Shown here: one piece after another, positions 1 to 9,171 of the stretch
How the letters are laid out: the number at the start of each line of letters is the position of its first letter
Position numbering within the stretch: position 1 is the stretch's first letter
Origin: Nitrogeniibacter mangrovi
GTDB taxonomy: Bacteria > Pseudomonadota > Gammaproteobacteria > Burkholderiales > Rhodocyclaceae
DNA length: 64,000 bases
Direction of reading: 5' to 3'
NCBI RefSeq assembly: GCF_010983895.1
Contig: NZ_CP048836.1
Span: 2,852,001 to 2,916,000 of the forward strand
Made by a program: the position numbers and the translations under genes
The notes under the pieces: model-generated
Told to the model about the DNA's origin: nothing
Seen by the model: the letters and a program-made list of their open reading frames with translations, nothing else
Databases searched by the model: none

Positions 1-423
1 GTGGTCGTCCATACCCGAACCGGCCACACCCTGCTGCTGCGCCGCCAGCCGCCCACCCGCTTCTGGCAGTCGATCACCGGCAGTCTCGAACCCGGGGAGA
101 CGCCACACGAGGCGGCGGTGCGAGAGCTGGCCGAAGAAACCGGCCTGATCGCCGCCTCCGCCGATCTGCATGACTGGCAGTTGCAGAACCGTTTTCCGAT
201 CCCCCCCAAATGGGCCGCCCGCTACGCCCCCGGCGTCCGTTTCAACACCGAGCACGCCTTCAGCCTGCAGCTGCCTGCGCCCTGCGACGTGCGCCTCGCC
301 CCGGGCGAGCACGACGCCGCCGAGTGGCTGCCGCTGCACAAGGCGATCGACCGGGCCTGGTCGTGGACCAATCGCGACCTGATGCGCCTGATCCTGGCTC
401 AGCCAGCCGATCCGATACGCTGA
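1..423 (+). CDS. nudB: Dihydroneopterin triphosphate diphosphatase, NUDIX family (5' end cut by window)
   Basis: NUDIX hydrolase that removes pyrophosphate from 7,8-dihydroneopterin triphosphate in folate synthesis. The Nudix box is visible as G-x5-E-x7-REL-x-EE-x-G, running from GSLEPGE to REXAEETG around residues 27-48. The bases just before it encode the VV-hTRxGxxLLL-RR strand and the FWQSxTGS motif typical of NudB. NudB proteins are usually about 150 residues and begin a few residues before this strand, so the GTG at base 1 is probably an internal Val codon and the true start lies left of the window. The gene is followed by a heat-shock gene on the same strand. Identification rests on the NudB-like FWQS motif; another NUDIX specificity is possible. 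Confidence 0.85.
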   Translation: MVVHTRTGHTLLLRRQPPTRFWQSITGSLEPGETPHEAAVRELAEETGLIAASADLHDWQLQNRFPIPPKWAARYAPGVRFNTEHAFSLQLPAPCDVRLAPGEHDAAEWLPLHKAIDRAWSWTNRDLMRLILAQPADPIR

Positions 424-512
424 CAGGACCGCAATCGCGCGCTCTTGAAATTCCGCCGGCCGACACTACATCCGTATCAGGCAACTCTGATACGCCAGTG
501 AAGGAGGATCTC

Positions 513-926
513 ATGAGCAACATCATTCGCCGCGATCCCTTCGAGGATCTGTTCCGTGGTTTCTTCGTTCGTCCGGTCGAGTTCGGCGGCAACGCCGAAG
601 CGCCGCAGATGCGGGTGGACGTGAAGGAGAACCCCGACAGCTATACCGTGCATGCCGAACTGCCCGGTGTCGCCAAGGATGACATCCATGTGCACATCGA
701 CGGCCCCGTGCTCTCCATCAGCGCCGAGCGCAAGGAAAGCAAGGAGCAGAAGGACGGCGAACGCGTCCTGCGCACCGAGCGCTATTACGGCAAGGTGTCG
801 CGCAGCTTCCAGCTGGGCCAGGACATCGACGAGTCGCGCTCCAGCGCCAAGTTCACCGACGGGGTGCTCGAGTTGCAACTGCCCAAGAAGGTCGAGGTGC
901 AGGCGAAACGGCTGACGATCGAGTAA
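513..926 (+). CDS. Small heat-shock protein, Hsp20/alpha-crystallin family
   Basis: ATP-independent holdase chaperone of the cytoplasm, 137 residues. The N-terminus (RRDPFEDLFRGFF) is the usual hydrophobic substrate arm. An alpha-crystallin domain follows from about residue 32 to 125, with VDVKEN, the AELPGVAKDDIHV motif and the conserved GVLELQLPK segment near the end (the canonical A-x-x-x-n-GVL motif). A strong AAGGAGG lies 5 bases before the ATG at 513. Longer in-frame readings starting upstream have no such site and are rejected. A perfect hairpin terminator follows directly. No ROSE-type RNA thermometer was recognised in the short leader. Confidence 0.95.
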   Translation: MSNIIRRDPFEDLFRGFFVRPVEFGGNAEAPQMRVDVKENPDSYTVHAELPGVAKDDIHVHIDGPVLSISAERKESKEQKDGERVLRTERYYGKVSRSFQLGQDIDESRSSAKFTDGVLELQLPKKVEVQAKRLTIE

Positions 927-948
927 GCTCGTTCCCAGCCGAACGAAG

Positions 949-976
949 GGCGACGCCTCGAGGCGTCGCCTTTTTC
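949..976 (+). terminator. Rho-independent terminator after hsp20
   Basis: A perfect 22-base palindrome (949-970) built on GGCGACGCCTC/GAGGCGTCGCC is followed by TTTTTCTTT. It lies 23 bases after the stop codon of the small heat-shock gene and would end its transcript before the next gene. Confidence 0.9.
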
Positions 977-1007
977 TTTACCCTCTCGACGCCGGAGCCG
1001 TGCACCG

Positions 1008-2141
1008 ATGCCGTTTCGCCGCCTGCTGCTCGCCTGCGCCTTGATCGCGGCGCCCGCCTGTGCGGACACGCTGCGCGTCGGCCCGAACGGCCCGATCAAG
1101 CACATCCGGGACGCCGCACGCATCGCCCGCGACGGCGACATCATCGACATCGCGCCCGGCATCTACCGGGGCGATGTGGCGGTGTGGACGCAACGCCATC
1201 TGCGCATTCGCGGTCTCGGCCCCGGTGTGGTGCTCGAGGCGGCGGGCCGGTCGGCCGAAGGCAAGGCGATCTGGGTCGTCCGCGGCGGCACGATCGTCAT
1301 TGAAAACATCGAATTTCGCGGCGCGCGCGTCCCCGACGGCAACGGTGCCGGCATCCGCTTCGAACGCGGCGACCTGCGCATTCGCCGCTGCCGCTTCCTG
1401 GACAACGAAAACGGCATCCTGACCGGCAACACCCCCACCGCCCGCCTGCGCGTGGAAGACAGCGTGTTCGGCCAGGCGCCCCATCACCCGGGCAGCCTGC
1501 ACCATCTGCTCTACGTCGGCCAGATCGGCCGCTTCGAGCTGTCCGGCAGCCACCTGAGCAACGGTTTCAACGCCCATCTGGTCAAGAGCCGGGCACGCGA
1601 GAGCCTCATCACCGACAACCTGATCGACGACGGCCCGACCGGGCGCGCCAGCTACGAACTGGAATTTCCCAACAGCGGCCGCGCCACGGTGACCGGCAAC
1701 ATCATCGGCCAGTCGGCACACACGACAAATCGCATCCTCCTGCGCTACGGGGCCGAAGGCGCCATCTGGCCGGTCAACCGGCTCACCGTGGTCCACAACA
1801 CCCTGATCAGCCGCAACGGCCTGGGGCCGGCCGTGCATGTAGACGCGCCGCCCGACGCACGCCCCCAGGTCCGCATCGAGGCCAACCTGTTCGTCGGCTC
1901 GCAGCGTCTCGAGCTCGGCCCGGATGCCATCGTCCGTGACAACGCCTTCGTTCCACAAAATGCGTTCGATGATGGGCGCCCTGCCGCGACCGCCTACTGG
2001 CTCGACGCCCCCGTGCTCGAGCCCGCGGCGGACTCCCTGCGCCCGGAGCACCAGCTCACGCCGCCGATCGGCACCCATCCCCTGCCGCCGGGCACGCCCC
2101 ACCGGGCCGGCGCGCTCCAGCACCCACCGCCCTGGCCGTGA
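1008..2141 (+). CDS. Secreted right-handed parallel beta-helix protein
   Basis: 377 residues with a clear Sec signal peptide (MPFRRLLLACALIAAPACA, cleavage before DTLRVG). The mature protein has the pattern of a parallel beta-helix of the pectate-lyase/NosD type. It opens with a phosphate-style start (IKHIRDAARIARDGDIIDIAPGIYRGD), then shows repeated short strands with N or D at turns (for example IEFRGAR, CRFLDNENGI, NLIDDG, GNIIGQS). Such proteins bind or cleave polysaccharides in the periplasm or outside the cell, but no catalytic residues can be assigned here. It sits alone between a terminator and argB, about 1 kb before the exopolysaccharide genes, so a polysaccharide link is only suggestive. 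Confidence 0.8.
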   Translation: MPFRRLLLACALIAAPACADTLRVGPNGPIKHIRDAARIARDGDIIDIAPGIYRGDVAVWTQRHLRIRGLGPGVVLEAAGRSAEGKAIWVVRGGTIVIENIEFRGARVPDGNGAGIRFERGDLRIRRCRFLDNENGILTGNTPTARLRVEDSVFGQAPHHPGSLHHLLYVGQIGRFELSGSHLSNGFNAHLVKSRARESLITDNLIDDGPTGRASYELEFPNSGRATVTGNIIGQSAHTTNRILLRYGAEGAIWPVNRLTVVHNTLISRNGLGPAVHVDAPPDARPQVRIEANLFVGSQRLELGPDAIVRDNAFVPQNAFDDGRPAATAYWLDAPVLEPAADSLRPEHQLTPPIGTHPLPPGTPHRAGALQHPPPWP

Positions 2142-2178
2142 ACGCGCCCGACTTTGCGTGACCGGCCTGGCCGGATAA

Positions 2179-3099
<921 letters not shown>

Positions 3100-3801
3100 T
3101 CACTCTTTCTTCGATTCCTGCGCCGTGGCGGTAGTGGCGTCCCGCCAGACGCCCGCGCGCTCGAGGCGGTTTCGCAGGCCGGGTAGCGGAAACCCTTCCG
3201 CATACGCCTTGTGCGCGTTTTCCAGCGCTTTCTCGTTGTCTCCGACCTCGAGGTAGGCCAGGCCCAGATTGTAATAAAGGTTCGCGTTGGCACTGCCGAG
3301 CTTCTCTGCCTCTTCAAAGCGCTGTATGGCCAATTTAGCATTTCGATGCTTTAGGTAGTACAAGCCAGCGATCAGCTTCACCATGGAATCGTCCGGCGCA
3401 AAAACCTCTGCCCTAAGGACAAAGCATTTGATTGAGTAGGGCAAATGACTCGGCTTTTCTGTTCCAGTCTGTTCGCCCAATCGAATCAACGTCATTAACG
3501 CTCGAGGATGATTGGGAAATGCCTTGAGCGTATACGCCAGCTGCCCCCCCGGGTTTTTCTCATTTGGAGAAAGACTTTCCACATCCGGCCCAAAGTGATA
3601 CTGCTCGACGATCGGCAATTTCGCTTTATCAATACGATAATCAAACGGACCATAGTGATTTGTCAGCTCGCCACAGTAGGCGGGAAGGCCGTTCGCAGCT
3701 TGCGCACTGATGACGTGCGACACTCCCGCCGCAGCCATACAGCCGGTGAACAACCAGTGAGCTAAACCACGGATAGGGTTCGTTCTTATCGCATATGCCA
3801 T
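3100..3801 (-). CDS. Exported TPR-repeat protein of unknown function
   Basis: 233 residues. A hydrophobic N-terminal segment with small residues (LFTGCMAAAGVSHVISAQA) looks like a signal peptide. It is followed by a conserved-looking block, YCGELTNHYGPFDYR, and by a second block, LAYTLKAFPNHPRALM. The C-terminal half carries TPR-like helices (IAGLYYLKHRNAKLAIQRFEEAEKL and LYYNLGLAYLEVGDNEKALENAHKAY). I recognise the NHYGPFDYR/AFPNHPRAL pattern as belonging to a widespread proteobacterial hypothetical family but know no function for it. The start is set at the ATG at 3801; a longer reading overlaps the acyl carrier protein in another frame and is spurious. It lies 4 bases downstream of the ACP gene, so it is probably the last gene of the ligase-ACP unit. 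Confidence 0.8.
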   Translation of the reverse strand: MAYAIRTNPIRGLAHWLFTGCMAAAGVSHVISAQAANGLPAYCGELTNHYGPFDYRIDKAKLPIVEQYHFGPDVESLSPNEKNPGGQLAYTLKAFPNHPRALMTLIRLGEQTGTEKPSHLPYSIKCFVLRAEVFAPDDSMVKLIAGLYYLKHRNAKLAIQRFEEAEKLGSANANLYYNLGLAYLEVGDNEKALENAHKAYAEGFPLPGLRNRLERAGVWRDATTATAQESKKE

Positions 3802-3805
3802 CAAC

Positions 3806-4054
3806 TCAACCCACCTTGGACTGAACGAAATCGACCAGCGTCCCCACGGACGCGAACGTGGCGCCGTCAATTTCATCGTCATCGACATACACCCCGAGAC
3901 GCTCTTCCATGAGATTGATGACCGCAACAACGGCCATCGAGTCGAGTTCCGGCAAGGCGCCCAGCAGCGGGGTGTCCAGGGAAAAGGTCTGTGCCCGACC
4001 ATTGAGGCCGAGCGCCTCATCCAGGATTTCCAGTACTTCGTTCTTGATATCCAA
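3806..4054 (-). CDS. Acyl carrier protein, exosortase-A locus type
   Basis: 82-residue phosphopantetheine carrier. The attachment motif is L-D-S-M-A with Ser39, followed by the usual helix VVAVINLMEERLGVYVDDDEID. I chose the TTG start at 4054 because GGAG lies 7 bases before it and the protein then begins (M)DIKNEVLEIL as ACPs do. An in-frame ATG at 4090 would add 12 residues and has no ribosome-binding site. The gene lies 74 bases after the AMP-forming ligase on the same strand, so the ligase is the natural candidate to load it. What the carrier holds (fatty acid, amino acid or other acid) cannot be read from the sequence. Confidence 0.85.
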   Translation of the reverse strand: MDIKNEVLEILDEALGLNGRAQTFSLDTPLLGALPELDSMAVVAVINLMEERLGVYVDDDEIDGATFASVGTLVDFVQSKVG

Positions 4055-4128
4055 CTCGAATCTCCATCCATCCAGCCATCGGCCGTTCATGCTCGCGATG
4101 CCGCAACGATGTCGCGGACGGGGGCATC

Positions 4129-5715
4129 CTATTTCAATTGGGATGCCTCGGCAAACAAATCCACCACGGAATCGGCCAACTGTCGCCGATCCACCTTGCC
4201 ATTGGGATTTCGCGGCAGTGGCCGATCGAAACAGATCACCTTCGCCGGCACCATGAACGCCGGTAGTTGCTGGCGGCAAGCCAGAAGCAGGCGTGATTCC
4301 AGATCGTCTTCCCCTGGCTCGACCATGACGATGAGCACCACCGCCTGCCCGAGTGTCGGATGCGGCGCACCCACGGCCACCACCTCCCGAATGCCCTCAA
4401 AGCCGTATAGCACCTCCTCCACTTCCGTCGGGCTCACCCGATAGCCCGAGGTCTTGATCATCTCGTCCTGGCGGCCGATGAAGTAAAGGAAGCCGTCGGC
4501 GTCGCGGCGCACCGTATCCCCCGAGAAAACCGCCAGCTCGGGCGTCGGAATGCCGTGAGGACGGCCAGGTGCCGGTTTGAATCTTTCAGCGGTGCGCCCC
4601 GGATCGTTCCAATAACCGAGCGACACATGCACGCCACGATGTACCAGCTCACCCGGCTCGTCCGGATCGCACAAGGTACCGTCCGGGCGGACCACCAGAA
4701 TTTCCGCGTTGGGGATCGCCTTGCCCATGGAATCGGGCCGGCGGTCGACCTCATCCGGCGGCAGATACGTGGACCGGAACGCTTCGGTGAGTCCGTACAT
4801 CAGATAGGGGCGGGCCTTCGGCAGGCGCTGGCGCAAGGCGTCGAGCGTCGTTCGGGGCATGTGTCCGCCGGAGTTGGTGAAATACCGCAGGTGGGCGTCG
4901 AGCCCCTCCGGCCACTCGAGCTGAGAGAGCTGGATCCACAGCGGCGGTACCGCCGCCAGCCCCGTGATGCGCTCCTTTTTGACGGCATTGACCACGTCCC
5001 GCGGCATCAGATAGTTGATCAGCACCGCGCAGGCACCGACGAGGAAGCTGGTGGTGATCTGATTCAGGCCGTAGTCGAAGCTCAACGGCAACACGGAAAG
5101 AATACGATCTTCACTCGTGTTCTCGAGGTACTCGGCCACGCTCCGGGCACCTTCGACGATGTTTCGATGCGACAGCACCACGCCCTTGGGTTTGCCGGTA
5201 CTCCCCGAGGTATACAGAATCGCCGCCATGTCCGCATCGACAGCGTGATTGGCACCGGGCTCGGCACCGGACCTTGCAGACCAGCGACTGACGAATGCCG
5301 CTTCCACCTCGACCGGGGCATCCCCGACGATCATGACGTCCTTAAGCGCAGGACACTGCGCCAACACGGGCGCCATCAACCCGATCCGCTCGGCGGTGGT
5401 CACCAGCAGGCGCACATCGCAATCGCGCATGATGTGCACCACCTGCTCCGGTTTGAGCAGCGGGTTGACCGGAACGAACACCGCGCCGGCAGCGTTGGCG
5501 CCAAAGAGGGCCACCACTGTCTCGATCCGTTTTTCCATCCACACGGCCACCCGCTCGCCCCGCCGGACCCCGAGCTCGCGAAACGCACCGGCCGTGTTCC
5601 GAATTTCGGTGGCCAGCTCGGCATAGGTCAGTTGCTCGGTACGATATTTCAGCGCCGGCGCATGCGGAGTGCGTGTGGCGCTATCGAAGACCAGTTCATG
5701 CAGCAAGCGGCCCAT
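4129..5715 (-). CDS. AMP-forming acyl-CoA/acyl-ACP ligase, exosortase A-associated
   Basis: ANL-superfamily adenylating enzyme of about 528 residues. The ATP-binding P-loop is ILYTSGSTGKPKGV (about 165-178). YGLTEAF follows near 300, then SGDTVRRDADGFLYFIGRQDEMIKTSGYRVSP with the hinge Asp/Lys, and the C-terminal NPNGKVDRR with the catalytic lysine. It matches the ligase family (TIGR03098) that occurs in exosortase-A genomes next to a PLP decarboxylase; that decarboxylase is found here at 12813. The ATG at 5715 is preferred because GAAGG lies 6 bases upstream. An ATG two codons earlier would abut that site. It heads the minus-strand unit with the ACP gene and faces the flippase gene across a 195-base divergent spacer. 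The substrate acid is unknown. Confidence 0.9.
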   Translation of the reverse strand: MGRLLHELVFDSATRTPHAPALKYRTEQLTYAELATEIRNTAGAFRELGVRRGERVAVWMEKRIETVVALFGANAAGAVFVPVNPLLKPEQVVHIMRDCDVRLLVTTAERIGLMAPVLAQCPALKDVMIVGDAPVEVEAAFVSRWSARSGAEPGANHAVDADMAAILYTSGSTGKPKGVVLSHRNIVEGARSVAEYLENTSEDRILSVLPLSFDYGLNQITTSFLVGACAVLINYLMPRDVVNAVKKERITGLAAVPPLWIQLSQLEWPEGLDAHLRYFTNSGGHMPRTTLDALRQRLPKARPYLMYGLTEAFRSTYLPPDEVDRRPDSMGKAIPNAEILVVRPDGTLCDPDEPGELVHRGVHVSLGYWNDPGRTAERFKPAPGRPHGIPTPELAVFSGDTVRRDADGFLYFIGRQDEMIKTSGYRVSPTEVEEVLYGFEGIREVVAVGAPHPTLGQAVVLIVMVEPGEDDLESRLLLACRQQLPAFMVPAKVICFDRPLPRNPNGKVDRRQLADSVVDLFAEASQLK

Positions 5716-5910
5716 CGTCATCCTTCGAGTTCATTCATGTTCGGGCATTGTCCCATAGCCGCGCATGTCATACGCTCCTGCTCCGGACGATGCGGCGGAT
5801 ATCCGGGGTGCAATGGTCGCCCAGTGCGCACCACGTCATCTGTGTCCGACATCACAATTGCGTATGGATAGTTGCGGTATCCTGCGCGCTCCTTACCTTG
5901 AAGCCCAGGC

Positions 5911-7398
5911 ATGCCCGCCACCCAAGCACCTGAATCCTCGCTGAAAGACAAGGTTGTTCACAGCGCCTTGTGGATGATCGCCACCCGCTGGGTCCATCGT
6001 CTGCTTGGCTTGATCAGCACCATGGTGCTGGCACGCGTCCTCATGCCGGAGGATTTCGGCGTCGTCGCGGCGGTGACTGCCGTCGTGGCCATCATGGACG
6101 GGTTCTTCGAGTTCGGCTTCGATCTGGCGCTGATACGAGAAAAGGACGCGACTCGCGACGATTTCGACACCGCGTGGACCATGCGCCTGCTCAAGGGCAT
6201 CCTCTTCGGGCTGGCCCTCATTGCGGCCTCGCCCCTCGTGGCCCACTACGCCGACGAGGGCGACATCGTCGCCATCAGCGCGCTGATTGGCGCCGGGCTC
6301 ATGATCCGGGGCGCGGAAAACGTCGGCATGGTGCAGTTCCAGAAGGAACTTCAGTTCGACCGCCTGTTCCGCATCAAGCTGTATCCGCGCATTCTTGGCG
6401 TCATCACCAGTATTGCGGTGGCCCTGTGGCTGCGTTCCTACTGGGCGATCGTGATCGGCGCGGTCATGCTCAACGTCTATCAGACCCTGTTCAGCTATCT
6501 GATGTGCCCCTTCCGCCCGCGGCTGCGGCTCGAAGGCGCCGGCAAGTTGTGGCGTTTTTCCAAATGGATCGTCATCTCCGCCATCAGCCGGCAACTGTTC
6601 GCCGCCACCGACCGGTTCGCGCTCTCCGGCTGGATTTCGAAAGAGCAACTGGGTTTCTTCAGCGTCGGCGGCAGCCTCGCCTCGATGATCACCAACGAGC
6701 TGGTCGGCGCTGTCGGCACCGCCCTGATTCCGGGCTATGCCAAGCTCCAGGACGAACAATCCCGGCTGCGTGCCGCCTTTCTCGCTTCGCAGTCGGCCTT
6801 CATCGCCCTGTTGGTCCCGGCCGCGGTGGGCGTCTTCGTGCTCTCGCGACCGCTGACCCAGGTGGTACTGGGCGCACAATGGACGGACGCGGCGCCGATC
6901 CTCGGATTGTTCGGGCTGTTCTACCTGTGCTATTCCATCGTCGAGAACCTGAACCGCTTCATGGCGATGACCGGGCTCCAGGTCATTTCGGCACGCAGTG
7001 GGATCGTGCGCAGCACGGTCTTCCTCCTGGCCATCTATCCGGCGTTCGAGATTGGGGGCATCGCCGGGCTCATCGGCACCAAGATCACCCTGTCCGCCGT
7101 CGAGATCCTGTTCCTGTCCTATCACTGCACCCGACGCATCGACACGCCGATGTCCCGCTATCTCGGCACCTACGTGCGTCCGCTGCTCGCCAGCGCGGCC
7201 ATGGCCGCAGCGACCCTGCCGCTCGTAGGCATGCTCCACACCCCGCCCGTGGTTACGCTGTTTGCCTGCGCGGGCGTCGGCGCCGTGATCTACGGCACCT
7301 GTTCCCTGGCCATCTGGCGTGTCTCCGGCCGCCCCAACGGACTGGAAGCCATCGTGATCGATCTGCTCGCCCGCAAAGGGCTGCTGCCGGGTCGCTGA
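5911..7398 (+). CDS. Lipopolysaccharide/O-antigen-type flippase (Wzx-like, MOP superfamily)
   Basis: 495-residue polytopic membrane protein. After a short cytosolic N-terminus comes the family's entry segment (ALWMIATRWVHRLLGLISTMVLARVLMPEDFG) and a regular run of hydrophobic segments up to about residue 480, compatible with 12-14 helices. It belongs to the polysaccharide-synthesis branch of MATE-like flippases, which move undecaprenyl-linked oligosaccharides across the inner membrane. It is the only flippase candidate in the window, so it is the likely partner of the Wzy-like, Wzz-like and Wza-like genes on the other strand. It is the first gene of a + strand run ending near 17124. The next gene starts 15 bases on. 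Confidence 0.9.
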   Translation: MPATQAPESSLKDKVVHSALWMIATRWVHRLLGLISTMVLARVLMPEDFGVVAAVTAVVAIMDGFFEFGFDLALIREKDATRDDFDTAWTMRLLKGILFGLALIAASPLVAHYADEGDIVAISALIGAGLMIRGAENVGMVQFQKELQFDRLFRIKLYPRILGVITSIAVALWLRSYWAIVIGAVMLNVYQTLFSYLMCPFRPRLRLEGAGKLWRFSKWIVISAISRQLFAATDRFALSGWISKEQLGFFSVGGSLASMITNELVGAVGTALIPGYAKLQDEQSRLRAAFLASQSAFIALLVPAAVGVFVLSRPLTQVVLGAQWTDAAPILGLFGLFYLCYSIVENLNRFMAMTGLQVISARSGIVRSTVFLLAIYPAFEIGGIAGLIGTKITLSAVEILFLSYHCTRRIDTPMSRYLGTYVRPLLASAAMAAATLPLVGMLHTPPVVTLFACAGVGAVIYGTCSLAIWRVSGRPNGLEAIVIDLLARKGLLPGR

Positions 7399-7413
7399 AT
7401 AGAGACTCCGGAC

Positions 7414-9168
7414 GTGGAACCAACCCTTGCACCCCTCCGCCCATCGAACTCCGTCCTCGTCCTCGACGGCGATCAGGCCTCCGCACTGTCGATCGTCCGC
7501 TCGTTGGGTCGATCCGGGTTGCACGTGGACGTTGCCAGCGCCGCCGAGCACCCCATCTGTGCCAGTTCCCGTCACACGCGCAGCTGTGCCCGCTATCCGG
7601 ACCCACTCAAGGAAGAGGCCGGATTCATCCGCTGGATCGAGACGCAGATCGAGCGCGAGGCGTACGCGCTGATCCTTCCGGTCACCGAGCGGACGCTGGT
7701 GCCGCTGCTGCACCACCGCGCCAAACTGGACGATCGTCGCATCGCCATGGCACCGAGCGAGGCACTCGAGCAGGTCCTGGACAAGGAACGCACGGTCGCC
7801 CTGGCCGAATCGCTTGGGATTGCCGTTCCGGCATCGGTCCCGGTCACTTCTCTGGACGATCTGGACCGGGCCGAGGCCGCACTGGGTTATCCCCTGGTGA
7901 TCAAGCCCTCGCGCTCGGTCGGCCATGGCAACGGCAGTGGCGTCCAGCTCACGGTCAGCTATGCCCAGGATCGCGACGAACTCGAAAAGCGGGTGAAACA
8001 CGCCCTCAACCATGGCGGCGTGATCTTGCAGGAGTACTTCCGTGGCGATGGCGTCGGCATCGAGTTGATCGCCGATCGGGGCGAGGTGCGCTTCGCCTTC
8101 CAGCATCGCCGCCTGCATGAAGTCCCGCTCACCGGCGGCGGCAGCAGCCTGCGTTGCAGCGAAGCCATCGTCCCGGCCCTGTTCGAGGCCGCCCGGGCCT
8201 TGGCCAAGGCCCTGAATTGGCACGGGGTCGCCATGGTCGAGTTCAAGTACGCACCGCAGACCGGCCAGTTCCGCCTCATGGAAATCAACGGCCGGTTCTG
8301 GGGTTCCCTGCCCCTGGCCATCGCCGCCGGCGCAGATTTCCCCTGCATGCTGTACGAGCTGCTGTGCGAAGGCCAAATCGCCGAACGCCCGCCGGCCCGA
8401 GAGGGCGTGGTGTGTCGCCAGTTGGGCCGCGATGTTGACTGGACGGAACACGTCCTGCGCCGCAACGCACCAACGTCGCTGGTCAACATTCCCGGCTGGA
8501 AAGAAGTGCTTCGGGACTGGGCGCTGGTCTTCTCGCCTCGCCACCATTTCGATGTGCAGTCCCTGCGCGACCCCCGTCCCGGTCTGGTGGACATCGGTCG
8601 GATCGTGCACAAACAGCTCCAACGGGTTACCGGGCGGCTCCATGACCGCCGGCAGCTGAAGCGGCAACTGCAACGGGCGCGGCAACGCCGAGAACCGGTG
8701 CGATCCGTCCTGTTCCTGTGCTACGGCAACATCAACCGGAGCGCCCTGGCGCATGCCTACGCCGCCCGGCGCAACGGTGAGTCGATGACACTCATGTCGG
8801 CCGGTTTCCATCCTCAGGACGGCCGCCCGGCGGATCCGGTCATGGTATCAACGGCCGCAGTCCGGCACGTCGATCTGAGCGCCTGGCGCTCGCACACGCT
8901 CGACGCCCGCATGGTGGCCTCGGCCGATCTGATCCTGGCCATGGAACAGGCCCACATCGACCGGCTGCTGGCCAGCTATCCGCAGGTGGCGGACAAGACC
9001 TTCCTGCTCGGCGCCGCTGGCGCGCATTCCCCCGATCAGGTCGAGATCCCCGACCCCTACGGTCTCGCGCCGGAAATCTACCAGGGCGTGTGCGAACAGG
9101 TGATCCGATCGGTGGACGCCTGGTTTCCCCAGGATCATCCCGCCCCGCCTTCCGGCACAGGACACTGA
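7414..9168 (+). CDS. ATP-grasp ligase fused to low-molecular-weight protein tyrosine phosphatase
   Basis: 584 residues with two domains. Residues 1-400 are an ATP-grasp carboxylate-amine ligase: N-terminal Rossmann-like half (VLVLDGDQASALSIVRSLG), then YPLVIKPSRSVGHGNGSGV, VILQEYFRGDGVGIEL, and the metal-binding MEINGRFWGSLPLA. Residues about 430-575 are a low-molecular-weight phosphotyrosine phosphatase: the P-loop reads C-Y-G-N-I-N-R-S with nucleophile Cys436 and Arg442, and the acid loop is IPDPYG with Asp547, so catalysis looks intact. A basic, helical linker (HDRRQLKRQLQRARQRR) joins them. The start is GTG at 7414. It is probably co-transcribed with the flippase and the GT2 gene (3-base gap). 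The phosphatase half could dephosphorylate the tyrosine kinase at 45144 in the manner of Wzb; the ligase substrate is unknown. Confidence 0.88.
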   Translation: MEPTLAPLRPSNSVLVLDGDQASALSIVRSLGRSGLHVDVASAAEHPICASSRHTRSCARYPDPLKEEAGFIRWIETQIEREAYALILPVTERTLVPLLHHRAKLDDRRIAMAPSEALEQVLDKERTVALAESLGIAVPASVPVTSLDDLDRAEAALGYPLVIKPSRSVGHGNGSGVQLTVSYAQDRDELEKRVKHALNHGGVILQEYFRGDGVGIELIADRGEVRFAFQHRRLHEVPLTGGGSSLRCSEAIVPALFEAARALAKALNWHGVAMVEFKYAPQTGQFRLMEINGRFWGSLPLAIAAGADFPCMLYELLCEGQIAERPPAREGVVCRQLGRDVDWTEHVLRRNAPTSLVNIPGWKEVLRDWALVFSPRHHFDVQSLRDPRPGLVDIGRIVHKQLQRVTGRLHDRRQLKRQLQRARQRREPVRSVLFLCYGNINRSALAHAYAARRNGESMTLMSAGFHPQDGRPADPVMVSTAAVRHVDLSAWRSHTLDARMVASADLILAMEQAHIDRLLASYPQVADKTFLLGAAGAHSPDQVEIPDPYGLAPEIYQGVCEQVIRSVDAWFPQDHPAPPSGTGH

Positions 9169-9171
9169 GCC

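Noticed and set aside
5716-5910. Candidate -35/-10 pair (TTGCGT ... TATCCT) before the flippase
   Set aside because: The spacing is about 14 bases, too short for sigma-70; no convincing promoter could be named although one must exist.
5893-8811. 972-codon open frame on the minus strand opposite the flippase and ATP-grasp genes
   Set aside because: It is the mirror of two well-supported + strand genes, has low-complexity Gln/His/Ala-rich sequence typical of antisense frames in G+C-rich DNA, and shows no domain.
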